Shown piece by piece: positions 1 through 8,804 of a stretch of 56,009 nucleotides of DNA. A program made the position numbers and the translations under genes. Origin of the DNA: Hyphomicrobiales bacterium (GTDB taxonomy: Bacteria; Pseudomonadota; Alphaproteobacteria; Rhizobiales; Rhizobiaceae); assembly GCA_900471925.1 (NCBI GenBank), contig UCGV01000044.1, positions 1 to 56,009 of the forward strand. Reading direction: 5' to 3'. The notes below the pieces were generated by a model. It made no database searches and was not told the DNA's origin. It saw only the letters and a list, made by a program, of their open reading frames with translations. Every line of letters starts with the position of its first letter. Position 1 is the stretch's first letter.

Positions 1-130
1 TCCAACACGTTCTGAATGCATCCGCCGAATTGAATAGAACAAACCTCATTTCGGTCCTCGCCTTGAAATCAAAACCTGAACGGAAACTCGGTCGGAGTCG
101 GATGCGTCACGATCCTAGCGTTATGCAGAC

Positions 131-470
131 ATGTGGCCAGCGCAAACTCGACCTATCGCCGGAAAGCAGTCGCCGAGTTCTCGGAAGGGGCCGCCGACAC
201 GCTCGCGGAGAGGGCGTCGCCCCTCCCCAGAGGGATCAGGATCGCGCACGTATACTTGCGACGACACCTTCTCGCTGATGGCGTCAGTCTCGGCCGGTCT
301 TGGCATCGGTTTCGTGCCAGAATGGGCGCAGGATCTGCCGAACCGTGGGTTCGAATTAAGACGGTGAGGGGCATCGATTTCAAGTTTGGGCTCGGTGTCC
401 CTTGAACCGGGAGAATCCAACAGCCGGCTGCGACGACATCACCGACATGCTAGGTCGCTTGCGCGACTAG
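131..470 (+). pseudogene. LysR-type regulator, decayed C-terminal remnant
   Basis: Pieces of a LysR effector-binding domain C-terminus can be read, but only by changing frame twice. One frame gives a stretch around VSAGLGIGFVPEWAQDLP, which matches the LysR 'GlGiglvPe' segment and stops at 367. A second frame gives VRGIDFKFGLGVP and stops at 405. A third gives LNRENPTAGCDDITDMLGRL and stops at 470, which looks like a native LysR C-terminus. No N-terminal helix-turn-helix is visible and the 5' limit is uncertain. It is a broken, non-functional relic. The family call is from motif resemblance only. Confidence 0.55.
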
Positions 471-620
471 ACAGGTGACGAGGAGCAAGAGTTGAGCGAG
501 GGCTGATAAAGCAACCCAGACTGTTTACCAAGGTCAAAGGAAACTGCTGCCACGACCCGTGCCTTTAAGATTTTCTAAGATGGCGCCTGCACAATCTCCC
601 CGTTTTTGCGGAGCAGGACA

Positions 621-2804
621 GTGAGCAAAGCCATCGCTGATAAGCGTCTCTTGTCGATACCGGAAGTCAGTGACCTGAGGCGCATTTGCGACCAGATCCC
701 CGACATGATCTACGTCAAGGACCTCGAAGGGAGATTTCTTTTCGCAAACGAAGCGATTGTGTCGAACAATGGCCTTTCGCGCCTTGAGGACCTCGTTGGC
801 CGCACCGATTTCGATTTTCTCCCGCAGGACGTCGCTCAGATGGTGGCCGATGTCGAGCGACAGGTCGCTCAAACCGGTCAGCCACATTTCGGCTGCGAGG
901 AACTCGCTTTTCTGGGTGATGACGAGCGCTGGCTGATGATCTCACGCGTGCCCTTTCGAGATGGGCTGGGAACGGTGATCGGTGTAATCGGGATTTCAAG
1001 GGATATAACCGCCCAGAAAGTGGCAGGTCGTCTGAAAGATGCGCAAGCGACGTTGTTGGAGCTGATTGCCAGAGGCGCCAGTCTTTCTGACTTCCTCGCC
1101 GAGGTCGCAAAGACCGCCGCCCATCTTGCTGATGGAATTGGCCTTTCTTTCGTCGTGCGGCCCCCGGACGACGAAGGGCAAGGCGCCGTGCTCTCGCAAT
1201 CGCTGACGTCCGAACAATGCTTGGCGATTGGAAAGGCTGCACAGAACGCCGACTGGACGGATATAGACGCAGTATCGGAAAAGGTCCTCAAAACCGTTGC
1301 CGGACCGACATTGTTTCAGCGCGAAGCGTTGAAGCTCTTGCCAATTCAATCCGAAGGCCGTGTTGAGGGCCTCATGATCATTCGGTCCTCTCAGGGCTTG
1401 GCTGGACGCCCGGATCCGGAAATCATCTCGATTGCTGCGAACCTTGCTGGTGTAGCAATCGCCAGAGATAGAACCGACGCTCGGATAAACTTCCTGGCGG
1501 AGCACGATCCGCTGACAGGAATGGCAAACAGGACATTGTTGGAAAAACAACTGAAGGCGTCGATACAGGCGGCCAATTTTTCCGAAAAAGCTGTGACGGT
1601 CGCCTTCCTGGATCTCGATAACTTCAAGCTGGTGAATGACAGTCTTGGTCATTCCGCTGGCGACGAATTGTTGAAAATCGTCGCTGGACGCGTCCGCGCA
1701 TTGATTGCAGATCGTGGGTCAGTGGCGCGGGTCGGCGGCGACGAGTTCGTGATTGTTCTCCCACAGATGACCGCGGAGGACAGCTTCTGTCTGCTTTCCG
1801 AGATCAGAGATGCGGTGAACTCTCCCATTTCAGTGAACGACGCAAAGCTCCGTGTGACCTGCAGTATCGGGGTCGCAGCCTATCCAGCGCACGCCAACTT
1901 GGCTGAGGACCTTCTGGCAGCTGCCGATATGGCCATGTACCGCGCCAAGGACTCCGGCCGTGACGCCGTTGCTGTTTTCGACCTGGAGATGGCAACTGCG
2001 GCTCGGACACGACTGTCGCGGATCGAAGAGCTGCGGCAAGCCATCGATCGCAATGAATTTGTGCTTCATTTCCAGCCCCAGATCGATGCCCGTTCCGGCA
2101 GGGTTGTGGGCGCGGAGGCTCTCGTTCGCTGGCAACACCCGGTGGACGGTCTTCGCTATCCCGCCAATTTCGTGCCACTTGCAGAAGAGACCGGGCAGAT
2201 CTCCGAGATCGGGGAGTGGGTTCTCTTGGAGGCCTGCAGAAAAGCGAAGGCCTGGCGTGAGATGGGCCTTCAACCAATCCGGATCAGCGTCAACGTCTCG
2301 GCCCGGCAGTTCCAGGAAAAGCGGTTGATCGAGACGGTGAAAGAAGCCCTCGCGCAATATGCATTGGAACCGCGCCTTCTTGAACTGGAAATCACTGAAA
2401 GTCTCATCATGAAGGACCTGCAAGGTTCGATCTTGATGATGCACGAACTCACCGCTCTCGGCGTAACACTGGCCATCGATGATTTCGGGACCGGATATTC
2501 GAGTTTGAGTGCGCTCAAGAAGTTTCCGCTCTCCCGCCTCAAAATCGACCGCTCATTCATCTCCGAGCTGCCCAACAGTTCCGAGGATAGCGCAATTACG
2601 TCGGCCATTATCTCGATGGCGCAGAGCCTCGGAATTGATGTGATCGCGGAGGGCGTCGAGACGATGGAGCAGGCGCTGTTCCTGATCGAAGCGGGATGTA
2701 GCGACGTTCAGGGCTATGTTTTCAGCCGGCCGATCCCTGCTGATGAATTTGCCGCCTTTGTGCGGCGCGCGCCCACCTCCCGCGTGCCAGCCGGACCCGC
2801 CTGA
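621..2804 (+). CDS. PAS-GGDEF-EAL cyclic-di-GMP signalling protein
   Basis: Cytoplasmic sensor that probably makes and/or degrades cyclic di-GMP. A PAS domain (about residues 20-130, DMIYVKDLEGRFLFANEA) is followed by a GAF-like region (about 150-290), a GGDEF domain with an intact GGDEF motif at 372-376 and a metal-site DLDNFK, and an EAL domain with EAL at 499-501 and DDFGTGYSS. Both catalytic signatures look intact, so the net activity cannot be predicted. No membrane segment is seen. I chose GTG at 621 because it has an AGGA-type ribosome site just upstream; an in-frame TTG at 606 is the alternative. A second GGDEF gene follows on the same strand 300 bp later, too far away for translational coupling. 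Confidence 0.9.
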   Translation: MSKAIADKRLLSIPEVSDLRRICDQIPDMIYVKDLEGRFLFANEAIVSNNGLSRLEDLVGRTDFDFLPQDVAQMVADVERQVAQTGQPHFGCEELAFLGDDERWLMISRVPFRDGLGTVIGVIGISRDITAQKVAGRLKDAQATLLELIARGASLSDFLAEVAKTAAHLADGIGLSFVVRPPDDEGQGAVLSQSLTSEQCLAIGKAAQNADWTDIDAVSEKVLKTVAGPTLFQREALKLLPIQSEGRVEGLMIIRSSQGLAGRPDPEIISIAANLAGVAIARDRTDARINFLAEHDPLTGMANRTLLEKQLKASIQAANFSEKAVTVAFLDLDNFKLVNDSLGHSAGDELLKIVAGRVRALIADRGSVARVGGDEFVIVLPQMTAEDSFCLLSEIRDAVNSPISVNDAKLRVTCSIGVAAYPAHANLAEDLLAAADMAMYRAKDSGRDAVAVFDLEMATAARTRLSRIEELRQAIDRNEFVLHFQPQIDARSGRVVGAEALVRWQHPVDGLRYPANFVPLAEETGQISEIGEWVLLEACRKAKAWREMGLQPIRISVNVSARQFQEKRLIETVKEALAQYALEPRLLELEITESLIMKDLQGSILMMHELTALGVTLAIDDFGTGYSSLSALKKFPLSRLKIDRSFISELPNSSEDSAITSAIISMAQSLGIDVIAEGVETMEQALFLIEAGCSDVQGYVFSRPIPADEFAAFVRRAPTSRVPAGPA

Positions 2805-3105
2805 CGCGAATTCAATATCCAATCGCAATAGAGAGTAAGGTAGCAAAGCAATTGCTGGTACCATCAATCTCGTTTTCCGGCCTTCCCGGCGACGTTCCGG
2901 GTGCATGACCTTACGGAAAAATTACCCTGCAGCTGTGGATATACCCGTTGGGTCCGATGCTCCTTTCGCGAGTCGTGCCGGTCCCTGCAAATCTCGCCTG
3001 CATAGAGAGTACATTAACCGCACCGGCAGTTTGCTACCCTGCGATAACGCAAGTGTAATGGCTGCAGCCGTAACGTGGAGACAGACTTAGATCCAGGAAA
3101 CGGCC
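2805..3105. other. Intergenic gap between the two GGDEF genes
   Basis: About 300 bp with no convincing gene. A 61-codon open frame (2905-3090) has no ribosome site and no recognisable motif. AGGAAA just before 3106 is the ribosome site of the following gene. Confidence 0.5.
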
Positions 3106-4524
3106 GTGGTTCGACGCTTCACACATCTCAAACTGGTTGGTCCGGCGATCGCAGCAATCGCGCTTTTGATCGCAGGACTTGCTGTAATCCCTTATCTCGG
3201 CGTGGCGAAACTGGACTCTGAAGGCCGCGTTCGCCAGGAAACGCTCGTCGAACGAAACATCTCCATCTGGGTGACGGACGTTGAGTTCGCGCTGACAGCC
3301 TGGACGATATGGGACGAGTCGATCGCAAAGATCGACAATGTGTTCGACGCCGATTGGGCTGACCGCAATATCGGCGCCTCCCTGATCGGAACATCCAGGA
3401 CACGTTTCGCTGCAATTCTCGACGCCGACAATCGCCTGATCTATGACAAGACGGCAGACGAGATCGCCAGCAGGCCATTTTTCATCCGCGGTCCGGCTGC
3501 GGTCGTCGGCGATGCGCAAGTGCTCATCGAACAGGTTCGCGCGCAGGAGCAGGCGCCGAAAAAGGCAGGCATTCCAGGCCCGATCGCCTTCAGCAAGATC
3601 GAGGTCCTGAATTCGGACGCCGTTCTTCTGACTGCAAGCCTATTTCAACCGGACTTCAGGACCGTAACGCTGCGCCATAGCCGCGCCCCCATCCTCGTTT
3701 CGGCCATTCCGATCGCCGGCAGCCTGCAGGCGTTTCTCGGAGACCGTTTCCTTCTCGACGACGCGACCGTCGGGCCACTGAGTTCGGTTGGGCCCGAGCG
3801 CGCCCACGTCGAAATCGCAGTTGGTCCGAACGGACAAGCCGAAGTTCTTTCATGGCGTTCCCCAACCCCGGCTCGTGACCTCCTCCTTCAATCCTTACCG
3901 CTGATCGCGACAGTCGCCTTCGTGCTGGTGAGCGGAGCCGCGTTCGCGATCTGGTCGTCGCGTCGGATGGTGGCGTCCCTGCTCGATGCCGAACAGCGCA
4001 TGCGTCATGCAGCGACACACGACTTCCTGACGGGGCTCGCCAATCGCTCTTTGCTTGAGCCGGAATTTGCGCGCCTCGCCACGACGGCACCCCTTTCCGT
4101 GGTTTGCCTTGACCTTGACGGCTTCAAGCCAGTCAATGATCGCCATGGGCATGCCGCCGGCGATGAACTGCTCCAGGACGTTTCAAGGCGGCTTCGTGCC
4201 GCCTGCCGCCAGGTGGATGTCGTCTTCCGTCTGGGCGGAGATGAATTTGCGATCCTGATGCCATGGATCCCACAACAGGAGGCAATGCGATTTTGCGAGG
4301 CTCTGTCGTCCGCACTGTCTGCGCCTTATCGTCTCGCTTGCGGTGACGTCTCGATCGGAGCCTCGTTCGGACTGACTGAGATCGCATCAGGTCAAAACGA
4401 AACCTGTGCGGCCGTGTTCCGGCGGGCCGACGCGGCGCTTTATGAATCAAAGAAGCGGCGGCGAGGAAGCGTCTCGATCGTGCAAGAGCCATCTGCAGGA
4501 GACATCTTTCGCTCATGCGCGTGA
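3106..4524 (+). CDS. Membrane diguanylate cyclase with CHASE4-like sensor
   Basis: Inner-membrane diguanylate cyclase (472 aa). An N-terminal membrane helix (about residues 8-30, AIAAIALLIAGLAVIPYLGV) leads into a periplasmic domain of about 210 residues with WTIWDES and NIGASL elements typical of CHASE4 sensors. A second helix (about 262-285) is followed by a GGDEF domain with DLDGFKPVND and intact GGDEF at 377-381. No EAL domain is present, so synthesis of cyclic di-GMP in response to a periplasmic signal is the likely role. The GTG start at 3106 is preceded by AGGAAA at proper spacing. The ligand is unknown. Confidence 0.88.
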   Translation: MVRRFTHLKLVGPAIAAIALLIAGLAVIPYLGVAKLDSEGRVRQETLVERNISIWVTDVEFALTAWTIWDESIAKIDNVFDADWADRNIGASLIGTSRTRFAAILDADNRLIYDKTADEIASRPFFIRGPAAVVGDAQVLIEQVRAQEQAPKKAGIPGPIAFSKIEVLNSDAVLLTASLFQPDFRTVTLRHSRAPILVSAIPIAGSLQAFLGDRFLLDDATVGPLSSVGPERAHVEIAVGPNGQAEVLSWRSPTPARDLLLQSLPLIATVAFVLVSGAAFAIWSSRRMVASLLDAEQRMRHAATHDFLTGLANRSLLEPEFARLATTAPLSVVCLDLDGFKPVNDRHGHAAGDELLQDVSRRLRAACRQVDVVFRLGGDEFAILMPWIPQQEAMRFCEALSSALSAPYRLACGDVSIGASFGLTEIASGQNETCAAVFRRADAALYESKKRRRGSVSIVQEPSAGDIFRSCA

Positions 4525-4597
4525 TGAGACCCGCCGGTTCTGAATGGGATCTCGAACCTGATCACCGAACTGGACGCGACGGGGAGTACGGAACGGC

Positions 4598-5944
4598 CTA
4601 ATCCTCGATCATCTCGATCTCGGGCAAGCCGTAGAGCGTCAGTCGCAGGCGGCCGCGGTCGGCACGTTCCAGCATGATCGGGCCGGCCTTTTCCTCCAGT
4701 CGCCGGCGAAGCAGGATCAGCCGGGTTTCCAGATTGTCCTTGAAATCCGGCAGTTGCAAGCGCCGGTCGCGGCGGATCTCACGGTTCAGAAAATCCTGTT
4801 TGCCGCTGCGGGTATACTCCTCGAGGAAATGCAGGAGCAACCGCCCCGGTACGCCGCGAATGAGATACTCGTCATCGACGAATAGCGAGCCGTCGCGCGA
4901 ATAGAAGCGTACGGCGATGCGCCGGCTCGCGGCCATCCCATTCGGTCGACTGGCGGGTGCGTCGATCTTTTCGTTTGTGGTTGTCTCAGTCCGATCGCGT
5001 TCCCCGGAGAGGAACGAGAGCGCGGTGGCCAGATGCGCGGCGATAACGATCAGTGCCTCCTCATCGCGATGGCGGAAGGTAAACCGCTCGGTCGATTCCG
5101 AAAACAGCACGCCGATGAGCCTGCCGCGCACGACGAGCGGAAGCGCGATCTGGCTGAGCGGCGTGTCGAGAGCGGGAAGCGGGATTGGCGTCGCATCCTC
5201 GACGCCTGCCATGACTCGCACCGCCTGGATGTAGCGCTGGCCGCGGCTGAGGTCGGTGACCCGAACATTGCGGCGCCGCTCGGCCGCAAGTCCGATAATG
5301 CCGCGCCCGAGCGCGACCTCCGCGCCGAAGCCGAACTGATCGTAGCCGCGGCTTGCGATCGTCGTCAGGCCACCGCGTTCTCCATCCGGCACCAGCATCA
5401 TGGAATGGCGGTAGCCGAAGAGTTCATCAAGGCCCTCGAGCGTCACGTCGAGCAGTGTTTCCGGATCGCCGCAATCCGTCATTCGTGTCGTCAGCCGCAC
5501 CACCTTGCCCATCAGATCGGGCAGAAGGAGCGGCTCCGGCTCGACCAGCGGGTTGGCGGCAGGCACGGCCCGGCAGTCTTCCACCTGGTAGATATCGACG
5601 GCGCGCAGCTTCATGATCCCGCTCATGCGGCTTTCCAGGATCGCCAGATGGATCGCCACGCGTTCGAATATCTCGCCCTCCGTCTCCGAGCGGTCGAACA
5701 CCAGGTCGAGCACGTGTTGCTGGCCGCTATAACCGTCGACCACCATCACCGTCGCGAGTCCGTTGCGCGCAACATTGGTCGCCGTTTTCGAGAAGAACTG
5801 GTTGGAGAGCGCCACATGCGTCTCATCAACGTAGTGCACGTGCGAGAGATAGGAAATGTTGGGCATCCCGTCTGCGTCAGTGGTGGCGATGACGGAGGGA
5901 ATGACGCCTTCGAAGCTGTCCCGCAGCCTTTCGAGCGGGATCAT
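4598..5944 (-). CDS. PPOX-like flavin domain fused to GAF and C-terminal domain
   Basis: 448-aa protein. Residues 1-125 resemble the pyridoxamine-5'-phosphate-oxidase (PPOX) split-barrel (IPSVIATTDADGMPNISYLS, a pattern common to flavin-binding members). Residues about 150-310 form a GAF domain (MMLVPDGERGGLTTIASRGYD and GRLIGVLFSEST). A charged C-terminal region follows (about 350-448, FYSRDGSLFVDDEYLIRG), which may be winged-helix-like. The start at 5944 overlaps the stop of the upstream PPOX gene as ATGA, so the two are translationally coupled; a longer upstream frame exists but would overlap that gene extensively. With a second PPOX protein and a divergent hemerythrin protein beside it, a redox, oxygen or nitric-oxide sensing role is inferred, not shown. 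Confidence 0.75.
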   Translation of the reverse strand: MIPLERLRDSFEGVIPSVIATTDADGMPNISYLSHVHYVDETHVALSNQFFSKTATNVARNGLATVMVVDGYSGQQHVLDLVFDRSETEGEIFERVAIHLAILESRMSGIMKLRAVDIYQVEDCRAVPAANPLVEPEPLLLPDLMGKVVRLTTRMTDCGDPETLLDVTLEGLDELFGYRHSMMLVPDGERGGLTTIASRGYDQFGFGAEVALGRGIIGLAAERRRNVRVTDLSRGQRYIQAVRVMAGVEDATPIPLPALDTPLSQIALPLVVRGRLIGVLFSESTERFTFRHRDEEALIVIAAHLATALSFLSGERDRTETTTNEKIDAPASRPNGMAASRRIAVRFYSRDGSLFVDDEYLIRGVPGRLLLHFLEEYTRSGKQDFLNREIRRDRRLQLPDFKDNLETRLILLRRRLEEKAGPIMLERADRGRLRLTLYGLPEIEMIED

Positions 5945-6417
5945 GCGGCGTCTTCCGGCATCAGCATCCGTCCGGCACCCGGTCCTGGTGTCTGTTCGAA
6001 AATCGCTTGGGGCTCGATCGTCAGGCAAACAAGCCCTTGGTCTGACAGTGTGCTGGATAGCTGCATCCGGGTGACCCCAAGCGCCAGCATCCGCGCCAGC
6101 TGCTCTGCTACATAGGCCTCGCCCTGCGCCCGCTGGATCTCATCCGCCGGCTCCACTTTCAGGATCCTGCCCTTGATCTGGCAGGCCTTGTAGTCGGCGG
6201 CCCGCACATAGGTCGTGGCGATCGGCCGGCTGGCCAGCGCCTCGCGCACGGCTCTCGGCCATTGGCTGCGGGAGACGAGAAAATGCAGATTCCCGCTTTG
6301 CCGGTCAACGCGCAAGCCGGAGCCTCGGCCGATCATCGGGCGGCCAGCCTCATCGCGTGTCGCGAAAAGTATCATGACGGGACTTTCTATGAATTCCACG
6401 AGTTCCGGCCCCAGCAA
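5941..6417 (-). CDS. Pyridoxamine 5'-phosphate oxidase family protein
   Basis: 158-aa single-domain split-barrel protein (SPVMILFATRDEAGRPMIGRG near the N-terminus). The family binds FMN, F420 or haem, and the substrate here is unknown. The start is TTG at 6417, supported by GGGGAG about seven bases upstream; no ATG gives a comparable N-terminus. The 3' end overlaps the next gene by ATGA, so the two products are probably made in fixed ratio. It is divergent from the hemerythrin gene across a 166-bp intergenic region in which I saw no FNR-type TTGAT-N4-ATCAA site. Confidence 0.75.
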   Translation of the reverse strand: MLGPELVEFIESPVMILFATRDEAGRPMIGRGSGLRVDRQSGNLHFLVSRSQWPRAVREALASRPIATTYVRAADYKACQIKGRILKVEPADEIQRAQGEAYVAEQLARMLALGVTRMQLSSTLSDQGLVCLTIEPQAIFEQTPGPGAGRMLMPEDAA

Positions 6418-6583
6418 TGCTTATCTCCCCGATGTCAGGCGATGATAGTTAGTTAGGATATTCTTAGCAATCGTTCCAACTGCTTAGGATGGTTTTAGGA
6501 AGCGCCCCGGAAAAGCCTCGACTATCTCTCGCCCATCGACCGGCGCACAAAAGCAGGCGCCGGCCAACGAGAGGAAAACCATC

Positions 6584-7291
6584 ATGAGCCACGAATTTTC
6601 GCTGACCAGCATCCCCGATCTCAACGGCCGTTACGACATCTATGGCGCCATCCACAAGGGCCTGCGTAAAGCCGGCTGCGACCTGCTCGCCCGTCTTGGC
6701 AGCGCCGATTTCCAGAACGTCGAGGAGACGGCGTTCCTGATCGAGGATCTGCGCCACTACCTGATGCTCGCTGCCTCCCATGTCAGTCATGAAGACGACC
6801 ACATTCATGTGGCGCTCGCCGAAAAGGGCGTCTCGACCGTCCTCCTGGACGAGCAGCACGACGACCACCGCACCGCTTTCCGCGAACTGGAGGAACTGAT
6901 CGCTGCCTGGGAAAAGGCCTGGCCGCTGCACAGGGCAGCCTGCGGTCGCAAGCTCTACCTCGCCTTTGCCGTCTATATCGCGGACGACTTTGCTCATATG
7001 CACGAGGAGGAGGCGGTGACGGGTCCTCTGTTGTGGCGAAACTTTACAGATGACGAAATGCTCGGCATCGAGATGCGGATCATCGGCTCCCTGCCTCCGG
7101 AAAAAAGCATGGCTTTCATGCGCATCATGATCCCGGCGATCAATCCGGCTGAGCGGGCGGCACTCCTCGGCGCCATGAAGAAGGATGCGCCGCCCGAAAT
7201 CTTCCAGGCAGTCATCGATTTCGCAGTCCGTCCGGGGCTTTCGGAGGGCGACTTCGCCAGGCTTGCCGGCGCGCTGAAGCTGGCTGCATGA
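6584..7291 (+). CDS. Hemerythrin-like HHE domain protein
   Basis: 235-aa soluble protein. The N-terminal 150 residues carry the histidine/glutamate pattern of hemerythrin HHE domains (HVSHEDDHIH, DEQHDDHRTAF, MHEEEAV), which builds a di-iron site for oxygen, nitric oxide or iron handling. The C-terminal 80 residues have no recognised domain. ATG at 6584 follows GAGGAAAA. Its divergent arrangement with the two PPOX-type genes suggests a shared stress or redox function. Eight bases past the stop, a perfect 13-bp hairpin begins that may end or protect the transcript. Confidence 0.82.
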   Translation: MSHEFSLTSIPDLNGRYDIYGAIHKGLRKAGCDLLARLGSADFQNVEETAFLIEDLRHYLMLAASHVSHEDDHIHVALAEKGVSTVLLDEQHDDHRTAFRELEELIAAWEKAWPLHRAACGRKLYLAFAVYIADDFAHMHEEEAVTGPLLWRNFTDDEMLGIEMRIIGSLPPEKSMAFMRIMIPAINPAERAALLGAMKKDAPPEIFQAVIDFAVRPGLSEGDFARLAGALKLAA

Positions 7292-7298
7292 CGAAACC

Positions 7299-7328
7299 AC
7301 TGCGGGCGATCGAAGGATCGCCCGCAGT
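7299..7328 (+). terminator. Perfect 13-bp hairpin after hemerythrin gene
   Basis: ACTGCGGGCGATC and its exact complement are separated by a GAAG tetraloop. No T-run follows, so it is either a weak terminator or an mRNA 3'-stabilising hairpin between 6584-7291 and the small cysteine-cluster gene. Confidence 0.5.
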
Positions 7329-7353
7329 CATCCACGAATTCTGGAGAAAACCC

Positions 7354-7560
7354 ATGTGCAAACCAAATGGTGAAGCCTCCATCCCGGCCGGCTGTCCGCA
7401 CTGCCGCGACTGCAGTCTCTGTCCCCTGCTGGACACGGGTGTGGGCGAGGAAACAGTCGAGCGCATCGATGCGGTTGCAGGTGACGTCAAGGTCTCTCCG
7501 GTCGGCAAGGCCGCCGGCTTCGTCAGGAAACTCACTCCGTATCAAGTCTCGTCGCCCTGA
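7354..7560 (+). CDS. Small cysteine-cluster protein, possible truncated Crp/Fnr N-terminus
   Basis: 68-aa protein starting at ATG 7354 (GGAG ten bases upstream). The N-terminus holds C-x2-C-x2-C-x2-C (CPHCRDCSLCPLL), which resembles the iron-sulphur cysteine cluster at the start of FNR-type regulators (CxxCxxCS in E. coli FNR). The following GVGEETVERIDAVAGDVKVSP matches the spacing of the FNR N-terminal segment. No cyclic-nucleotide barrel or helix-turn-helix follows; the frame stops and is succeeded by a flgE remnant. It is either a fragment left by recombination or a genuine small metal-binding protein. Confidence 0.4.
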   Translation: MCKPNGEASIPAGCPHCRDCSLCPLLDTGVGEETVERIDAVAGDVKVSPVGKAAGFVRKLTPYQVSSP

Positions 7561-7579
7561 ACTCCGTCGACGTTCCCAA

Positions 7580-8041
7580 GGCAATTGGGACGGCACCGTC
7601 TCGGGCCGCCTTCAGGACGGCAGTCTTAACGCGCTCTACCGGATACCGCTTTCCTCTGTTGCAAGTCCGGATCGATTGAGGCTGCTGAGCGGAAATATCT
7701 ACGCGGCGTATGGCCACTCAGGCGAGACCGTGGCCGGATTTCCGCAGTCAGGACGGCTGGGATCGATCGCGCCTGGCGCGCTCAAAGGCTCGAATGTCGA
7801 TCTTGCTCACGACCTGACGGAGATGATTGAGGCACAACGTGTCTATACCGCCAATGGCAAGAGCTTCCAGACGAGCGCCGACCTGATGGACGTGTTGGTC
7901 AACCGGCAGAGCAACCGAGCCGCGCTTTCGATTAGTCCTGCGGGCTCGATCATCAGCAGCGAGCCTGCAGCATTTCCGCACTCGCGGGAAAAACATGATC
8001 TCGCTACCATCGAGCTTTGCCCCAAGCAACCACAACGTTAA
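7580..8041 (+). pseudogene. flgE: Flagellar hook protein FlgE, C-terminal remnant
   Basis: Residues encoded at 7580-7906 match the conserved FlgE C-terminus, including YRIPLSSVASPDRLRLLSGN, SGALKGSNVDLAHDLTEMIE-like text and AQRVYTANGKSFQT followed by DLMDVLVN. Only about 110 of the usual roughly 400 residues remain, and there is no proper start. Past VLVNR the frame runs into unrelated sequence to 8041. No other flagellar gene lies in the window, so this is a stranded fragment. Confidence 0.72.
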
Positions 8042-8095
8042 GACGAGCCTGGACAGAGTTGCGAGCCATGTGAACGATATAACTGCGCTGGGTAA

Positions 8096-8752
8096 TCACT
8101 CCACCGGGTCGTTTTCCGTGAATACGTCTTTCATGGCCTTGAGGATGACTACAGCCGAGGCAGCGCCCGGATCGATATGGCCGAGGGATCGTTCGCCCAG
8201 GCGGGCGGCGCGCCCGCGAGTGGCCACCATCGAGCGCGTCGAGCGGGCGCCGGCATCAGCGGCCTCGACAATATCGTTCCACATGTCCTGGACGCTGGCT
8301 TGCCGGTCACGTGCTGCCGCTGCAGCTTCCATCGCGGGTATCCATGCGTCCAGCATCGTCTTGTCGCCACGCTGTCCCTTGCCGCGTTCGCGAATGCCCG
8401 ATGTCATTGCTTCGAGAATGGAAGCCTGGCCCGCGATCGAGAGCGTCTCGTCCTGTTTCAGCGTCAGCGCTGCCTTGCGGAAGGCTGTCGCGTAGAGCGG
8501 CCCGGTGGATGCACCGACGGCGTCGAGAAATGCCGAGGCGGCCGCCAAAAACACCTCGGAAGGCAGCATGGTATCAAGATCGCGTTTGGCCAGTTCGCCG
8601 TTCACCGCTTGAAAGCCAAGCGACATGGTAATGCCATGATCGGCATCGCCGATCGCACCGTCCAGATCTGAGAGATGCTCCTTTTCGGCCGAAATCGCGA
8701 CCGATATCCGGTGAAACATCCTGCTTAAGCGGCGAGCCGCGTTAGCCGACAT
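8096..8752 (-). CDS. dhaL: DhaL-type kinase subunit (DAK2 domain)
   Basis: 218-aa ATP-binding subunit of a dihydroxyacetone-type kinase. DGAIGDADHG supplies the three aspartates (D-x4-D-x-D) that hold magnesium-ATP in DhaL. RGDKTMLDAW and a GAxST-type element complete the family pattern. ATG at 8752 follows GGGAGGA. It lies 52 bp downstream of the SorC-DhaK fusion gene on the same strand and is its natural partner, so the fusion protein can probably be completed to an active kinase. A second DhaL is encoded at 11049-11696. No PTS-type DhaM is present, so ATP is the likely phosphate donor. Confidence 0.88.
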   Translation of the reverse strand: MSANAARRLSRMFHRISVAISAEKEHLSDLDGAIGDADHGITMSLGFQAVNGELAKRDLDTMLPSEVFLAAASAFLDAVGASTGPLYATAFRKAALTLKQDETLSIAGQASILEAMTSGIRERGKGQRGDKTMLDAWIPAMEAAAAARDRQASVQDMWNDIVEAADAGARSTRSMVATRGRAARLGERSLGHIDPGAASAVVILKAMKDVFTENDPVE

Positions 8753-8804
8753 ATGTATCCTCCCAATTCATGGCAGCCCGCCCCCCGGAGATGCCTTTTG
8801 CTTT

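Noticed and set aside
5033..6115. 360-codon frame antisense to the PPOX-GAF genes
   Set aside because: His/Arg-rich composition of a shadow frame; the coupled minus-strand genes explain the region.
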